Source of the DNA: a virus
Direction: 5' to 3' (one strand)
Length of the DNA stretch: 64,000 bases
Virus record (IMG/VR): IMGVR_UViG_3300031705_000002
Span: 30,958-94,957 of that record
Position numbers and translations under genes: made by a program. Shown here one piece after another: positions 54,406-60,654 of the stretch (positions are counted from its first letter, which is position 1; each line of letters opens with the position of its first letter). The notes under the pieces were generated by a model. That model searched no databases and had not been told where the DNA came from. It saw nothing but the letters and a program-made list of their open reading frames with translations.

Positions 54406-54527
54406 TATGTATTATTTAAAAATAAATGCGCATTAAATTAAAGAAAAAGTGGGCAAAAAGAAACTAAACGAAATTCCACTAATTTTTCGAATAGGAGAGT
54501 CATTGGAAGTAAACTCTCAAACATAAG

Positions 54528-54611
54528 CTACGAAATACAAGGTATCTGTTCCAACAGTCGTCCTCTATTTATTTATCCTTTCGGTGGGTGACTGAAGTTT
54601 GTATTTCGTAG
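54528..54611 (-). promoter_or_regulatory. Structured leader of the leftward transcript (13-base inverted repeat)
   Basis: CTACGAAATACAA (54528-54540) pairs with TTGTATTTCGTAG (54599-54611). The 58-base loop contains further small stems, for example CAGTC with GACTG. Transcription from the promoter at 54617 would start near 54610, so this stem is at the very 5' end of the RNA. Downstream small stems (GAGAGT with ACTCTC, 54496-54519) continue the structured leader of about 200 bases. Confidence 0.6.
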
Positions 54612-54616
54612 TGGGG

Positions 54617-54646
54617 CAAATGTAACTAATATTTTCTTACTCACAA
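54617..54646 (-). promoter_or_regulatory. Main leftward promoter (TTG-N19-TACATTTG)
   Basis: Read leftward: TTG (54644-54646), 19 bases, TACATTTG (54617-54624), a perfect Bacteroidota-type promoter. It faces the whole leftward gene array starting with the 54-residue gene. Two overlapping inverted repeats (54649-54688) lie right behind the -33 element and may be operators. Confidence 0.8.
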
Positions 54647-54648
54647 AA

Positions 54649-54688
54649 AAATCCCCTCACTAAATTATAGATGTTGGGGATTTAGTGA
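54649..54688. promoter_or_regulatory. Two overlapping inverted repeats next to the leftward promoter
   Basis: AAATCCCC (54649-54656) pairs with GGGGATTT (54676-54683), while TCACTAAAT (54657-54665) pairs with ATTTAGTGA (54680-54688). The pairs share 54680-54683, so they are alternatives. They may be operator sites or a conformational switch. Confidence 0.5.
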
Positions 54689-54739
54689 CACCTGATAAGC
54701 GTCATTCCTTTCGTAGTAAAGGTACATATTAAAATCAGA

Positions 54740-54768
54740 AAAGTCCCCATGAAGGGGACCTTTCTTTT
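54740..54768. terminator. Bidirectional terminator-like hairpin
   Basis: GTCCCC (54743-54748) pairs with GGGGAC (54754-54759), loop ATGAA, with T-rich DNA on both sides (TTTCTTTT at 54761-54768 and TTTTCTGATTTT when read leftward). It could insulate the leftward promoter from rightward transcription. Confidence 0.5.
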
Positions 54769-54929
54769 AACCAAAAACCAAAAAACTATGAATTCACAAG
54801 AGTAGTGAAACACACAGCCGTAAGTATACAACTATTTTTTACATATACAAGGGGTTTTCAAAAAAAAAATAAAAAAAATTTATGTGCAGATGTATGAGTA
54901 GACCACTTATTAAACAGGCACCCCTACTA

Positions 54930-54955
54930 AATCGTGGGCGAAGGCCCCCCCGATT
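54930..54955. other. GC-rich hairpin upstream of the rightward gene 55002-55301
   Basis: AATCG (54930-54934) with CGATT (54951-54955) and GGGC (54936-54939) with GCCC (54944-54947). It stands out in an A/T-rich gap and is followed by a short T-rich stretch; terminator or leader structure. Confidence 0.4.
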
Positions 54956-55001
54956 GATTTTAACAATCGCTCATTTGCAATTCAAACTTAAAAAAGTTCT
55001 C

Positions 55002-55301
55002 ATGGCTACACTCACGATAGTAAAAATCAAGATTACCGAGAAATCCAACACAGTCATCGTCTTAGCAGACGATTCCCGCGCTGAATTCTGCGGTATCCAA
55101 GCACGCTTGTATGGATCGCCTAAAAGCGACAATACAAGCTGTTGGATGTGCCTCGATGGCGACCATCTCAAGCACTTCGAGTCCATAAAGGACTCTCATG
55201 CTTTCGAGGTCAACCCTCGTGACATCTCTAAGCCCGACGAAGAGTCGGGACATAGAGGTGGATTCATCCACCCTGATGACATAAAGGTCATCAAGCTGTA
55301 A
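55002..55301 (+). CDS. Unknown 99-residue protein with foreign base composition
   Basis: I take the ATG at 55002 (MATLTIVKIKITEKS) rather than the longer frame beginning at 54882, because the extra 40 codons run through the GC-rich hairpin and have no protein-like pattern. 99 residues, with ADDSRAEFCGIQARLYG, a CWMCLDGDH segment and HPDDIKVIKL at the end. The bases are visibly richer in G and C (about half) than neighbouring rightward genes, and codons such as CGC, GTC and GAC are used, suggesting recent acquisition. No family recognised. Confidence 0.6.
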   Translation: MATLTIVKIKITEKSNTVIVLADDSRAEFCGIQARLYGSPKSDNTSCWMCLDGDHLKHFESIKDSHAFEVNPRDISKPDEESGHRGGFIHPDDIKVIKL

Positions 55302-55313
55302 GAACCACAGGAC

Positions 55314-55352
55314 TAAGAGAGCGTAGCTCTCTTACTCCTTCATCAGATGAAG
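55314..55352 (+). terminator. Hairpin pair after the GC-rich gene
   Basis: TAAGAGAGC (55314-55322) and GCTCTCTTA (55326-55334), loop GTA, nine base pairs, followed at once by a second dyad CTTCATC-A-GATGAAG (55338-55352). There is no T run, so it may be a processing site or operator rather than a true terminator. Confidence 0.45.
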
Positions 55353-55401
55353 CATAATCTACGACACGATAATTAGTCTTTATTAACATAACATAGCTAA
55401 A

Positions 55402-55617
55402 ATGAAAACATCTATAACTGAAACAGAATTGTTCTACGTAACAGTATCTATAATGAATCTAGAGGCTAAGCTAAGCAGAAAGCTATGCACTGAGCATCCG
55501 TACTATAAGAAAAAGATAGAAATGATTACTGAATTAGGTAATCAAGGCTTAGACCTTGGAGACTTCATAGCTCTTGACAAGAAAGCTATTGAATACATTG
55601 CAAGACATAGTGATTAA
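55402..55617 (+). CDS. Small early-type protein, unknown
   Basis: 71 residues, helical (VTVSIMNLEAKLSRKLCTEH, YYKKKIEMITELGNQGLDLG). Starts at ATG 55402, soon after the two dyads. It belongs to the cluster of short rightward genes that usually encode host-takeover functions in phages. Not recognised. Confidence 0.55.
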   Translation: MKTSITETELFYVTVSIMNLEAKLSRKLCTEHPYYKKKIEMITELGNQGLDLGDFIALDKKAIEYIARHSD

Positions 55618-55684
55618 CATAAGATGCTCCGATGATAGCTCAGGCTTAGGAGTTAGTCTTATTAACTTAAATAACTTAGAACAT

Positions 55685-55843
55685 ATGAGTAGATTTACTC
55701 TTACAATCATAGTAATATTAGCCATAATACTAACAGTTATGGTGTACACAATGTCTCATAGCGTAGAGATTAAGGCTTTAATAACCTTAATGGATTTACC
55801 TATCATAGTATTAATTGCACATCACTTAGCAACTGAAGAATAA
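55685..55843 (+). CDS. Small membrane protein, two hydrophobic helices
   Basis: 52 residues from the ATG at 55685 (MSRFTLTIIVILAIILTVMV, then ALITLMDLPIIVLIAHHLA). The frame extends upstream to a TTG at 55574, but that part overlaps the preceding gene and reads poorly, so the internal ATG is preferred. Probably an inner-membrane peptide of the early region; function unknown. Confidence 0.5.
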   Translation: MSRFTLTIIVILAIILTVMVYTMSHSVEIKALITLMDLPIIVLIAHHLATEE

Positions 55844-55846
55844 GAT

Positions 55847-56041
55847 ATGGAAGTTACACTAGACAACTTCGTGGAAAACCTATCAACAATGGAGCTATTC
55901 TCATTCCACAAAGAATGTACAGATAGAATAGACTCAGCCAAAGAAGAAATCAAGATGGTCTCTTTACTACTACCTGCTTTAACAGCAGAGATAGAAACTC
56001 GTAAGAATGAATACGAGAAGGTTATGGATAGAGATTTATAA
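55847..56041 (+). CDS. Small coiled-coil protein, unknown
   Basis: 64 residues: VENLSTMELFSFHKECTDRI, then AKEEIKMVSLLLPALTAEIE and a charged end. Helical throughout. Starts three bases after the previous gene stops, so probably co-translated. It ends immediately before the hairpin-rich non-coding stretch. Confidence 0.5.
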   Translation: MEVTLDNFVENLSTMELFSFHKECTDRIDSAKEEIKMVSLLLPALTAEIETRKNEYEKVMDRDL

Positions 56042-56644
56042 CAATACTGCTTACATCGGAACGCGCTTGGACTTTAATTAGGTTAAGAGAGTTAAAAAAC
56101 TGAGTTCGATGTAGGTATCTTATTAATGGGAAGCAGAGTTAGTAGGATAAAGCCCCAGAAAGCTCTGCCAACCATTTGATTTACTCTTGTCCAATCAGTG
56201 GGAAAGATATTACCGTTTGTAAAATGGCTCACTGTTAACCTCAAGAGGAACTGATCTAGAAATAGTTCAACCAGAGATAACATGCCCTTAAGGTTAATTA
56301 AAGTTAGAGTTGACTCTAACAGCCGCGATATACCATATCAAGGATCACAACCTTGCAAGAGTTTTTAGCTTAACTTTCTCGTGATATAGTTAACATGGGT
56401 ACATCCCTATCATCCACCGAGTTGAAAATATTCTATATCAGTACAAATGCTAAGTGCAAGAGTCATAACACGGTTGATCTCGTGAAATGACTGATAGAGA
56501 GAGTTTTATTATTATTCACTGTCTAATCTGCCCTTGAGGTGAAGTAGACTTAAGCGTGCAAGTCGTAGGTGATTATTAATTTAGAGGTATGGGTATATTC
56601 CCCATTAAGACATCTAGCGCACCTCTTAACATTAAACACACACC
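56042..56644 (+). ncRNA. Candidate large structured non-coding RNA (about 600 bases)
   Basis: No credible gene in 603 bases, yet it is packed with inverted repeats. Examples: TACATCGGA/TTCGATGTA (56052-56060 with 56105-56113); GCAGAG/CTCTGC (56133-56138 with 56163-56168); CCATTT/AAATGG (56172-56177 with 56222-56227); GTTAGAG-TTGA-CTCTAAC (56303-56320); CAAGG/CCTTG (56339-56343 with 56351-56355). Further: AGTCATaaCACG with CGTGaaATGACT (56461-56492, symmetric internal loop); GACTT/AAGTC (56547-56551 with 56560-56564); AGAGGT/ACCTCT (56583-56588 with 56621-56626) enclosing ATGGG/CCCAT. Size and the nearby tRNA-like element recall the large phage RNAs ROOL and GOLLD, but I see no proven match. 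Confidence 0.5.
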
Positions 56645-56806
56645 ATGAAACAAGAAGCATACTTATCAGTAAAGAAAGCAATTAGAGAGTATAAACTAAG
56701 AACTAAACTAAACCCCTTCAATGGTAACAATATCAAAGGAAGTAGCGGAGTTTCAACAGCTTCAGATAAAAGCACTGCAACAAGCAATAACAGACTTAAA
56801 AGATAA
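56645..56806 (+). CDS. Small basic protein, uncertain
   Basis: 53 residues (MKQEAYLSVKKAIREYKLRT, then KLNPFNG and a Ser/Asn-rich tail). The first 26 residues look protein-like; the rest overlaps the next gene in another frame, so it may be a truncated or chance frame. Clean ATG after an A/C-rich spacer. Confidence 0.35.
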   Translation: MKQEAYLSVKKAIREYKLRTKLNPFNGNNIKGSSGVSTASDKSTATSNNRLKR

Positions 56807-56927
56807 ATTAGAAGAGCTTCACAAATATGGTGAACAGCTAATTTATGATGCAGATGGTGACAGTATGTATAATACAGGAGTAGGTATTATAAACATAATA
56901 GACAAAACCAAAGAGATAAACAAATAA
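56721..56927 (+). CDS. Small coiled-coil protein, unknown
   Basis: 68 residues: EVAEFQQLQIKALQQAITDL, KDKLEELHKYGEQLIYDADG, then GVGIINIIDKTKEINK. A clear helical heptad pattern in the first half. Ends eight bases before the next gene. Function not recognised. Confidence 0.5.
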   Translation: MVTISKEVAEFQQLQIKALQQAITDLKDKLEELHKYGEQLIYDADGDSMYNTGVGIINIIDKTKEINK

Positions 56928-56935
56928 CAAAAGAT

Positions 56936-57109
56936 ATGGCACTTACTAAATCAGATTTAAAGAAAGAGTTGGTGGCTTATAAAAGACACCTAGCACACGA
57001 AATCACTCAAAACAGAGGAGGATTATTAAAGCTAAAACTACACGATGAGGTAGAGGCTACATTCAAAGAAATACAAAACTCATTAAGTAGATTAATACTT
57101 AAACTTTAA
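56936..57109 (+). CDS. Small helical protein, unknown
   Basis: 57 residues (MALTKSDLKKELVAYKRHLA, then HEITQNRGGLLKLKLHDEVE). The ATG at 56936 follows the previous stop closely; the TAA at 57107-57109 is directly followed by the tRNA-like minihelix. Basic, helical; function unknown. Confidence 0.5.
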   Translation: MALTKSDLKKELVAYKRHLAHEITQNRGGLLKLKLHDEVEATFKEIQNSLSRLILKL

Positions 57110-57152
57110 GAAACAGATGGTCAATAGAGAGGTTCGATTCCTCTCTGTTTCA
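57110..57152 (+). ncRNA. tRNA-like minihelix: acceptor stem plus T-arm, no D or anticodon arm
   Basis: GAAACAG (57110-57116) pairs perfectly with CTGTTTC (57145-57151). The canonical T-arm AGAGG-TTCGATT-CCTCT (57128-57144) stacks directly on it, and A57152 is a normal discriminator. Only 11 bases (57117-57127) replace the D and anticodon arms; CCA is not encoded. It cannot be a decoding tRNA. Such a minihelix is the minimal substrate of RNase P, so it may be a processing signal between two mRNAs. Alternatives are a decayed tRNA or an old attachment site. Confidence 0.65.
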
Positions 57153-57189
57153 CTAACAATCAATCAATTAATAAACTAAAGTAAATCAA

Positions 57190-57789
57190 ATGAACACAAC
57201 TGCACAATCAACAGCAATCATCACTGAAACTCCAAGAGTAGTAAGTGTAATGCCAACAAAGAACACTAAAGTATTCCAATTAGTGGTACGCTCAGAACGT
57301 GAGAAACCAATGAAGGAAGGTAACGATGGTGACTTTAACATATTTATGGCAGGATTCGCTGTAAATGAACCTGAAAGATTAATTGCTTACAGAACAGTAT
57401 CAGATCAATACTTAGACGCCTACGGCATATCATATGACGCAGTAACAGGAGATATACTTTCACCAGAAGGATATACTACTCTTCAAGGTCTAAAACGTCA
57501 AAACACTGACGAAACATTTCCAGATGTACACCCAGAGTGTAAGATTTCGGTAAATGAAACATTTGAGGCTAGAACTTGGGTAGGGAATGACGGTAGTAAA
57601 AAGAGTCAAAACCCTAAGATTAACCCTAAAACAAAGGAAACACTCTACAATAAAGGTAGAGCTATCTATTTGAACAGAACACTAACGTTTGATACCACTA
57701 AAGAGGATGTATACATCACTCATGATGGTTCAACACCTACTCAAGCAGTAGAAATAGTAGGTTCTGAGTTCGGAATACTTAACGCATAG
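57190..57789 (+). CDS. Abundant early-region protein, possibly single-strand-binding, unknown
   Basis: 199 residues. The N-terminus has TEVTPR-like beta segments (VVSVMPTKNTKVFQLVVRSE), then FNIFMAGFAVNEPERLIAYR, RTWVGNDGSKKSQNPKINPK and IYLNRTLTFDTTKEDVYITH. The beta-rich pattern with aromatic and basic residues could fit an OB-like single-strand-binding protein, as expected next to the polymerase, but no signature is decisive. It is flanked by the minihelix upstream and a good hairpin downstream, so it may be a separate, stable transcript. Confidence 0.5.
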   Translation: MNTTAQSTAIITETPRVVSVMPTKNTKVFQLVVRSEREKPMKEGNDGDFNIFMAGFAVNEPERLIAYRTVSDQYLDAYGISYDAVTGDILSPEGYTTLQGLKRQNTDETFPDVHPECKISVNETFEARTWVGNDGSKKSQNPKINPKTKETLYNKGRAIYLNRTLTFDTTKEDVYITHDGSTPTQAVEIVGSEFGILNA

Positions 57790-57818
57790 TAATTAGTTTG
57801 AATGGCTAATGATAAGAA

Positions 57819-57846
57819 TGGGGAGGAATATGAGAACTCCTCCTCA
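57819..57846 (+). terminator. Hairpin after the 199-residue gene
   Basis: TGGGGAGGA (57819-57827) pairs with TCCTCCTCA (57838-57846), one G-T pair, ten-base loop, followed by CTCTTATATT. Probable terminator or 3' stability element. Confidence 0.6.
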
Positions 57847-57889
57847 CTCTTATATTAATAGCTAAAAACAACACCTAAACAAAAAACCA

Positions 57890-58147
57890 ATGGCAACTTC
57901 TACAATTGCATTAATAACGATACTAATATGTATCGTAATAATAGCTTATTTATCAGTTATAGTATCTAGCAGAATAACAAGGCTAGAAACAGAACTAAAC
58001 CAAGCAGTTTGGGCATTAAATCAGAAGATGCTTAAGAATCTAGGCTCAATACATAGACTTGAGTTCATACTTGAGCCTAAGCCTAAATTAGATAAGCCTA
58101 AAGCTAAAAGAGGTAGACCAAGAAAGAAACAACCTCTTGGAGAGTAA
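57890..58147 (+). CDS. Membrane-anchored protein with AT-hook-like tail
   Basis: 85 residues. One transmembrane segment (IALITILICIVIIAYLSVIV, residues 4-23), a coiled coil (TRLETELNQAVWALNQKML), then a basic Pro/Lys tail KAKRGRPRKKQP. RGRP flanked by Lys/Arg is the core of an AT-hook, which binds the minor groove of A/T-rich DNA. This could tie the phage DNA or replication complex to the inner membrane. It lies just before the polymerase gene; the role is inferred. Confidence 0.6.
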   Translation: MATSTIALITILICIVIIAYLSVIVSSRITRLETELNQAVWALNQKMLKNLGSIHRLEFILEPKPKLDKPKAKRGRPRKKQPLGE

Positions 58148-58475
58148 TAAAGAGTTTGTAACTCGTATGTATTTACTTACACAGGAGTTACCAAAGGATA
58201 AGATTGAGGACTATGAAAATACCCTCTCTCTTCTTTCTTTTCAACTCAAGTTAAGAGAGATGGACATAGTTAAAGAGGCTGCTGATAATTTAAGTAGACT
58301 TATATCACTATCTACCATCTATTCTAAATCTAAAAAGTACTTGTTAAATGAAATCGAATTCTTTAAAGGACAGAGTAAATATTCTATCCAGATTCCAGAC
58401 AATAACCCAAACGAGGTGGAAGAAATATTGGGCAGCACGAGAGATAAAGAAGTTGATGAAACTATTAAATCTTAA
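58137..58475 (+). CDS. Small charged protein before the polymerase, unknown
   Basis: 112 residues if started at the TTG at 58137 (overlapping the AT-hook gene by 11 bases) or 102 from the ATG at 58167. Helical and charged: DKIEDYENTLSLLSFQLKLR, EMDIVKEAADNLSRLISLST, ILGSTRDKEVDETIK. Ends five bases before the polymerase start. Not recognised; possibly an accessory replication protein. Confidence 0.5.
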   Translation: MESNKEFVTRMYLLTQELPKDKIEDYENTLSLLSFQLKLREMDIVKEAADNLSRLISLSTIYSKSKKYLLNEIEFFKGQSKYSIQIPDNNPNEVEEILGSTRDKEVDETIKS

Positions 58476-58480
58476 ACTAA

Positions 58481-60379
58481 ATGATCAAGTTCGTAGGAAA
58501 TCCAAGGTTAGTTGATTGTTGTGAAGTAAGCACAATCGATGAAGCAGTGGCATACTGTGAATCTAAATCAATACTAGGAGTAGACACAGAGACAACAGGT
58601 CTTAACTTCATGGAATCAGAGATGACCATGCTACAAATAGGTGATGAAGATACACAGTTTGTTATTGACACACGAGCTGTAAATATTATCCCCCTGAAGA
58701 AGGTACTTGAGAACAAGCATATTACAAAAGTATTGCACAATGTTAAGTTTGACTACAAATTCTTATTAAAGAATGGTATAAGACTGAACAATGTATGGGA
58801 TACTATGCTTGCCTCTCAAGTATTAAATTGTGGGAAACAAGTATCACACAGCTTAAGCAACTTAGTCTCTTCTCATCTACATATTGAAATGAGTAAAGAG
58901 ATAAGAACTACATTTATAGGTTATACTGGGGAATTCACAGAGTCTCAAATAGTATATGGAGCTAAAGATGTAGAGTATCTATTAAATTTGCAAGCGTTGC
59001 AGATTAAATACATTGAAGATTTGGACATGGTAATGCTGATGCAGTTAGAGAACGACGCATCATTAGCTTATGGTGACATAGAATTCAATGGTATTGCATT
59101 AGATATACCACGATGGAATGAGTTAGCACTAGATGCAGAGAAATCTAGAGTTGAGATGGAACACACATTAGATGACTTCGTCAAAACTAAAGAATCTCTA
59201 TCTCAATTTAATGCTACACACTTCCAAACAGACATGTTCATGGAAGACACAGACATCCGTAAGATTGATGTGAAATGGACATCACCTAAACAAGTGTTGA
59301 ATGTATTTAACACTTATGGCATTGATGTAGAAGATGTGAATGCAAATACACTACTTCCATTTAGAAAGGATGAGTTTATTGACATTTATATTAAATACAA
59401 AGAACAAGCAAAGCTATCCACAAGCTATGGAGATAAGTTCCTACAAAATGTAGACTCAGATAACAGAGTTAGAACAAACTTCAAGCAAATACTTAACACA
59501 GGTAGGATAGCTTCATCATCACCTAATATGCAACAGATACCAGCTAACAACAAGTATCGTAATTGTTTTATATCAGGTAATAGTGATTGGGTATTTGTAT
59601 CAAGTGATTATTCTTCACAAGAATTAGCAATTATAGCAACAGGTAGTAAAGATCCTGTATGGCTTAAAGCGTTAGAAGAAGGTAAGGATCTTCACAGTGT
59701 ATGTGCAGCATTAGTATATGGTGACAAATGGAGGGATGCAGCTGAAGTTGGTTGCTCTTATTATGCGTATGCTAATTTAGGTGGAGGCACAGAGCGTGCG
59801 CAACTTAAATGCAAGTGCAAGGAACACAAGAAACTCAGAACAAATGTTAAATCAATTAACTTTGGTTTAGCTTATGGTATGGGTCCAATGAAACTTGCAG
59901 ATACACTACTCATTTCAGAGAAAGCAGCAGAGAGGTTAATCAAAGACTATTTCAAAGCATTTCCCTCAATTGAGAACTTCCTTAAAAACTTAGGTACCTA
60001 CGGACTACAAACAGGACATATCAAAACATATGCTCCTTATCGTAGAATGAGATGGTTCCCAGAGTGGAGGGGTTATGAAACTCCTCAAAAGGATAAAGGT
60101 AAAATTGAACGTGCAAGTAAGAACACACCAATTCAAGGTAGTGGAGCTGATATGTGTAAATCAGCATTAGTATTAGTGCGTGATTACATATATGAGAACG
60201 ACTACCCTGCTAAAATAGTAATGACTGTACACGATCAAATTGATACTATAGTTAGAACTGATAAAGCAGAGGAGTGGTGTAGCATATTTCAAGGATTAAT
60301 GGAACAGTCTACTCTAGAGATAATACCTTCGGGTTTATTGAAAGCAGACACAAACATAAGCCAGACATGGGAAAAATAG
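58481..60379 (+). CDS. DNA polymerase, family A, with 3'-5' exonuclease
   Basis: 632 residues. Exonuclease domain: VDTETTGL (34-41, motif Exo I), HNVKFDYKFLL (86-96, Exo II) and YGAKDVEYL (159-167, Exo III). Polymerase domain: NTGRIASSSPNMQQIP, motif A SSDYSSQEL (D about 376), motif B NVKSINFGLAYG, and motif C H584-D585-Q586. The last normally reads HDE, so the second carboxylate is changed to Gln; the catalytic Asp is kept. A Cys-rich insertion (CSYYAYANLGGGTERAQLKC, then CKEHK) precedes motif B. It replicates the phage genome with the helicase downstream. Confidence 0.95.
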   Translation: MIKFVGNPRLVDCCEVSTIDEAVAYCESKSILGVDTETTGLNFMESEMTMLQIGDEDTQFVIDTRAVNIIPLKKVLENKHITKVLHNVKFDYKFLLKNGIRLNNVWDTMLASQVLNCGKQVSHSLSNLVSSHLHIEMSKEIRTTFIGYTGEFTESQIVYGAKDVEYLLNLQALQIKYIEDLDMVMLMQLENDASLAYGDIEFNGIALDIPRWNELALDAEKSRVEMEHTLDDFVKTKESLSQFNATHFQTDMFMEDTDIRKIDVKWTSPKQVLNVFNTYGIDVEDVNANTLLPFRKDEFIDIYIKYKEQAKLSTSYGDKFLQNVDSDNRVRTNFKQILNTGRIASSSPNMQQIPANNKYRNCFISGNSDWVFVSSDYSSQELAIIATGSKDPVWLKALEEGKDLHSVCAALVYGDKWRDAAEVGCSYYAYANLGGGTERAQLKCKCKEHKKLRTNVKSINFGLAYGMGPMKLADTLLISEKAAERLIKDYFKAFPSIENFLKNLGTYGLQTGHIKTYAPYRRMRWFPEWRGYETPQKDKGKIERASKNTPIQGSGADMCKSALVLVRDYIYENDYPAKIVMTVHDQIDTIVRTDKAEEWCSIFQGLMEQSTLEIIPSGLLKADTNISQTWEK

Positions 60380-60654
60380 AAGACGTGACAGGAGCAGAGC
60401 TACGCCCAGGAGATTATGTAGCAGTACAGGGGTGGCAAGGGCTAGAGATAGCGAAGGTTAGAAGGTTTTCATCCTCTTGTATGTTGTGTGATTATACACA
60501 CGTTAGAATAGATGGAACTAAATGGGATGGTAGATTACAACCCTACTTACCTAACCATCCTCACACAGCAAGCAATGAAAAATACCCTAACAGAATGCTT
60601 AAAGTATTAAAAGTAGAAAAAGAGCAATATGACAGATACTACCAGAACCTCTAA
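60367..60654 (+). CDS. Small protein between polymerase and helicase, unknown
   Basis: 95 residues. LRPGDYVAVQGWQGLEIAKV is KOW/SH3-like; two Cys (SCMLC) follow, then RIDGTKWDGRLQPYLPN. It overlaps the polymerase end by 13 bases and the helicase start by 26, so the three are translationally coupled and it may be an accessory replication factor. Not recognised. Confidence 0.55.
   Translation: MGKIEDVTGAELRPGDYVAVQGWQGLEIAKVRRFSSSCMLCDYTHVRIDGTKWDGRLQPYLPNHPHTASNEKYPNRMLKVLKVEKEQYDRYYQNL

Larger units (their letters stand above)
54406..55001. other. Divergent intergenic switch region, hairpin-rich, no gene
   Basis: 596 bases without a credible gene between leftward and rightward genes. It contains the main leftward promoter, the 13-base inverted repeat in the leader, hairpins at 54657-54688, 54707-54722 and 54740-54763, a GC-rich hairpin at 54930-54955 and A-runs at 54860-54881. 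It may also hold a replication origin, but no iteron or DnaA-box series is seen. Confidence 0.7.

Noticed and set aside
54716-54740. Second leftward promoter-like TACCTTTA
   Set aside because: Final G of the -7 element is missing and no TTG stands at the right distance.
54882-55001. N-terminal extension of the 99-residue gene
   Set aside because: Reads through a GC-rich hairpin and has no protein-like pattern; ATG 55002 is preferred.
56092-56283. 63-residue minus-strand frame in the non-coding stretch
   Set aside because: No neighbours on that strand, and the region is explained better by paired stems.
56335-56359. Possible anticodon stem-loop CAAGG-ATCACAA-CCTTG (seven-base loop)
   Set aside because: No D-arm, T-arm or acceptor stem can be built around it, so it is not a tRNA.
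57110-57152. Attachment-site reading of the tRNA-like element
   Set aside because: No integrase is seen in the window, and the 5' acceptor half is present too, which an attachment site would not need; kept only as an alternative.
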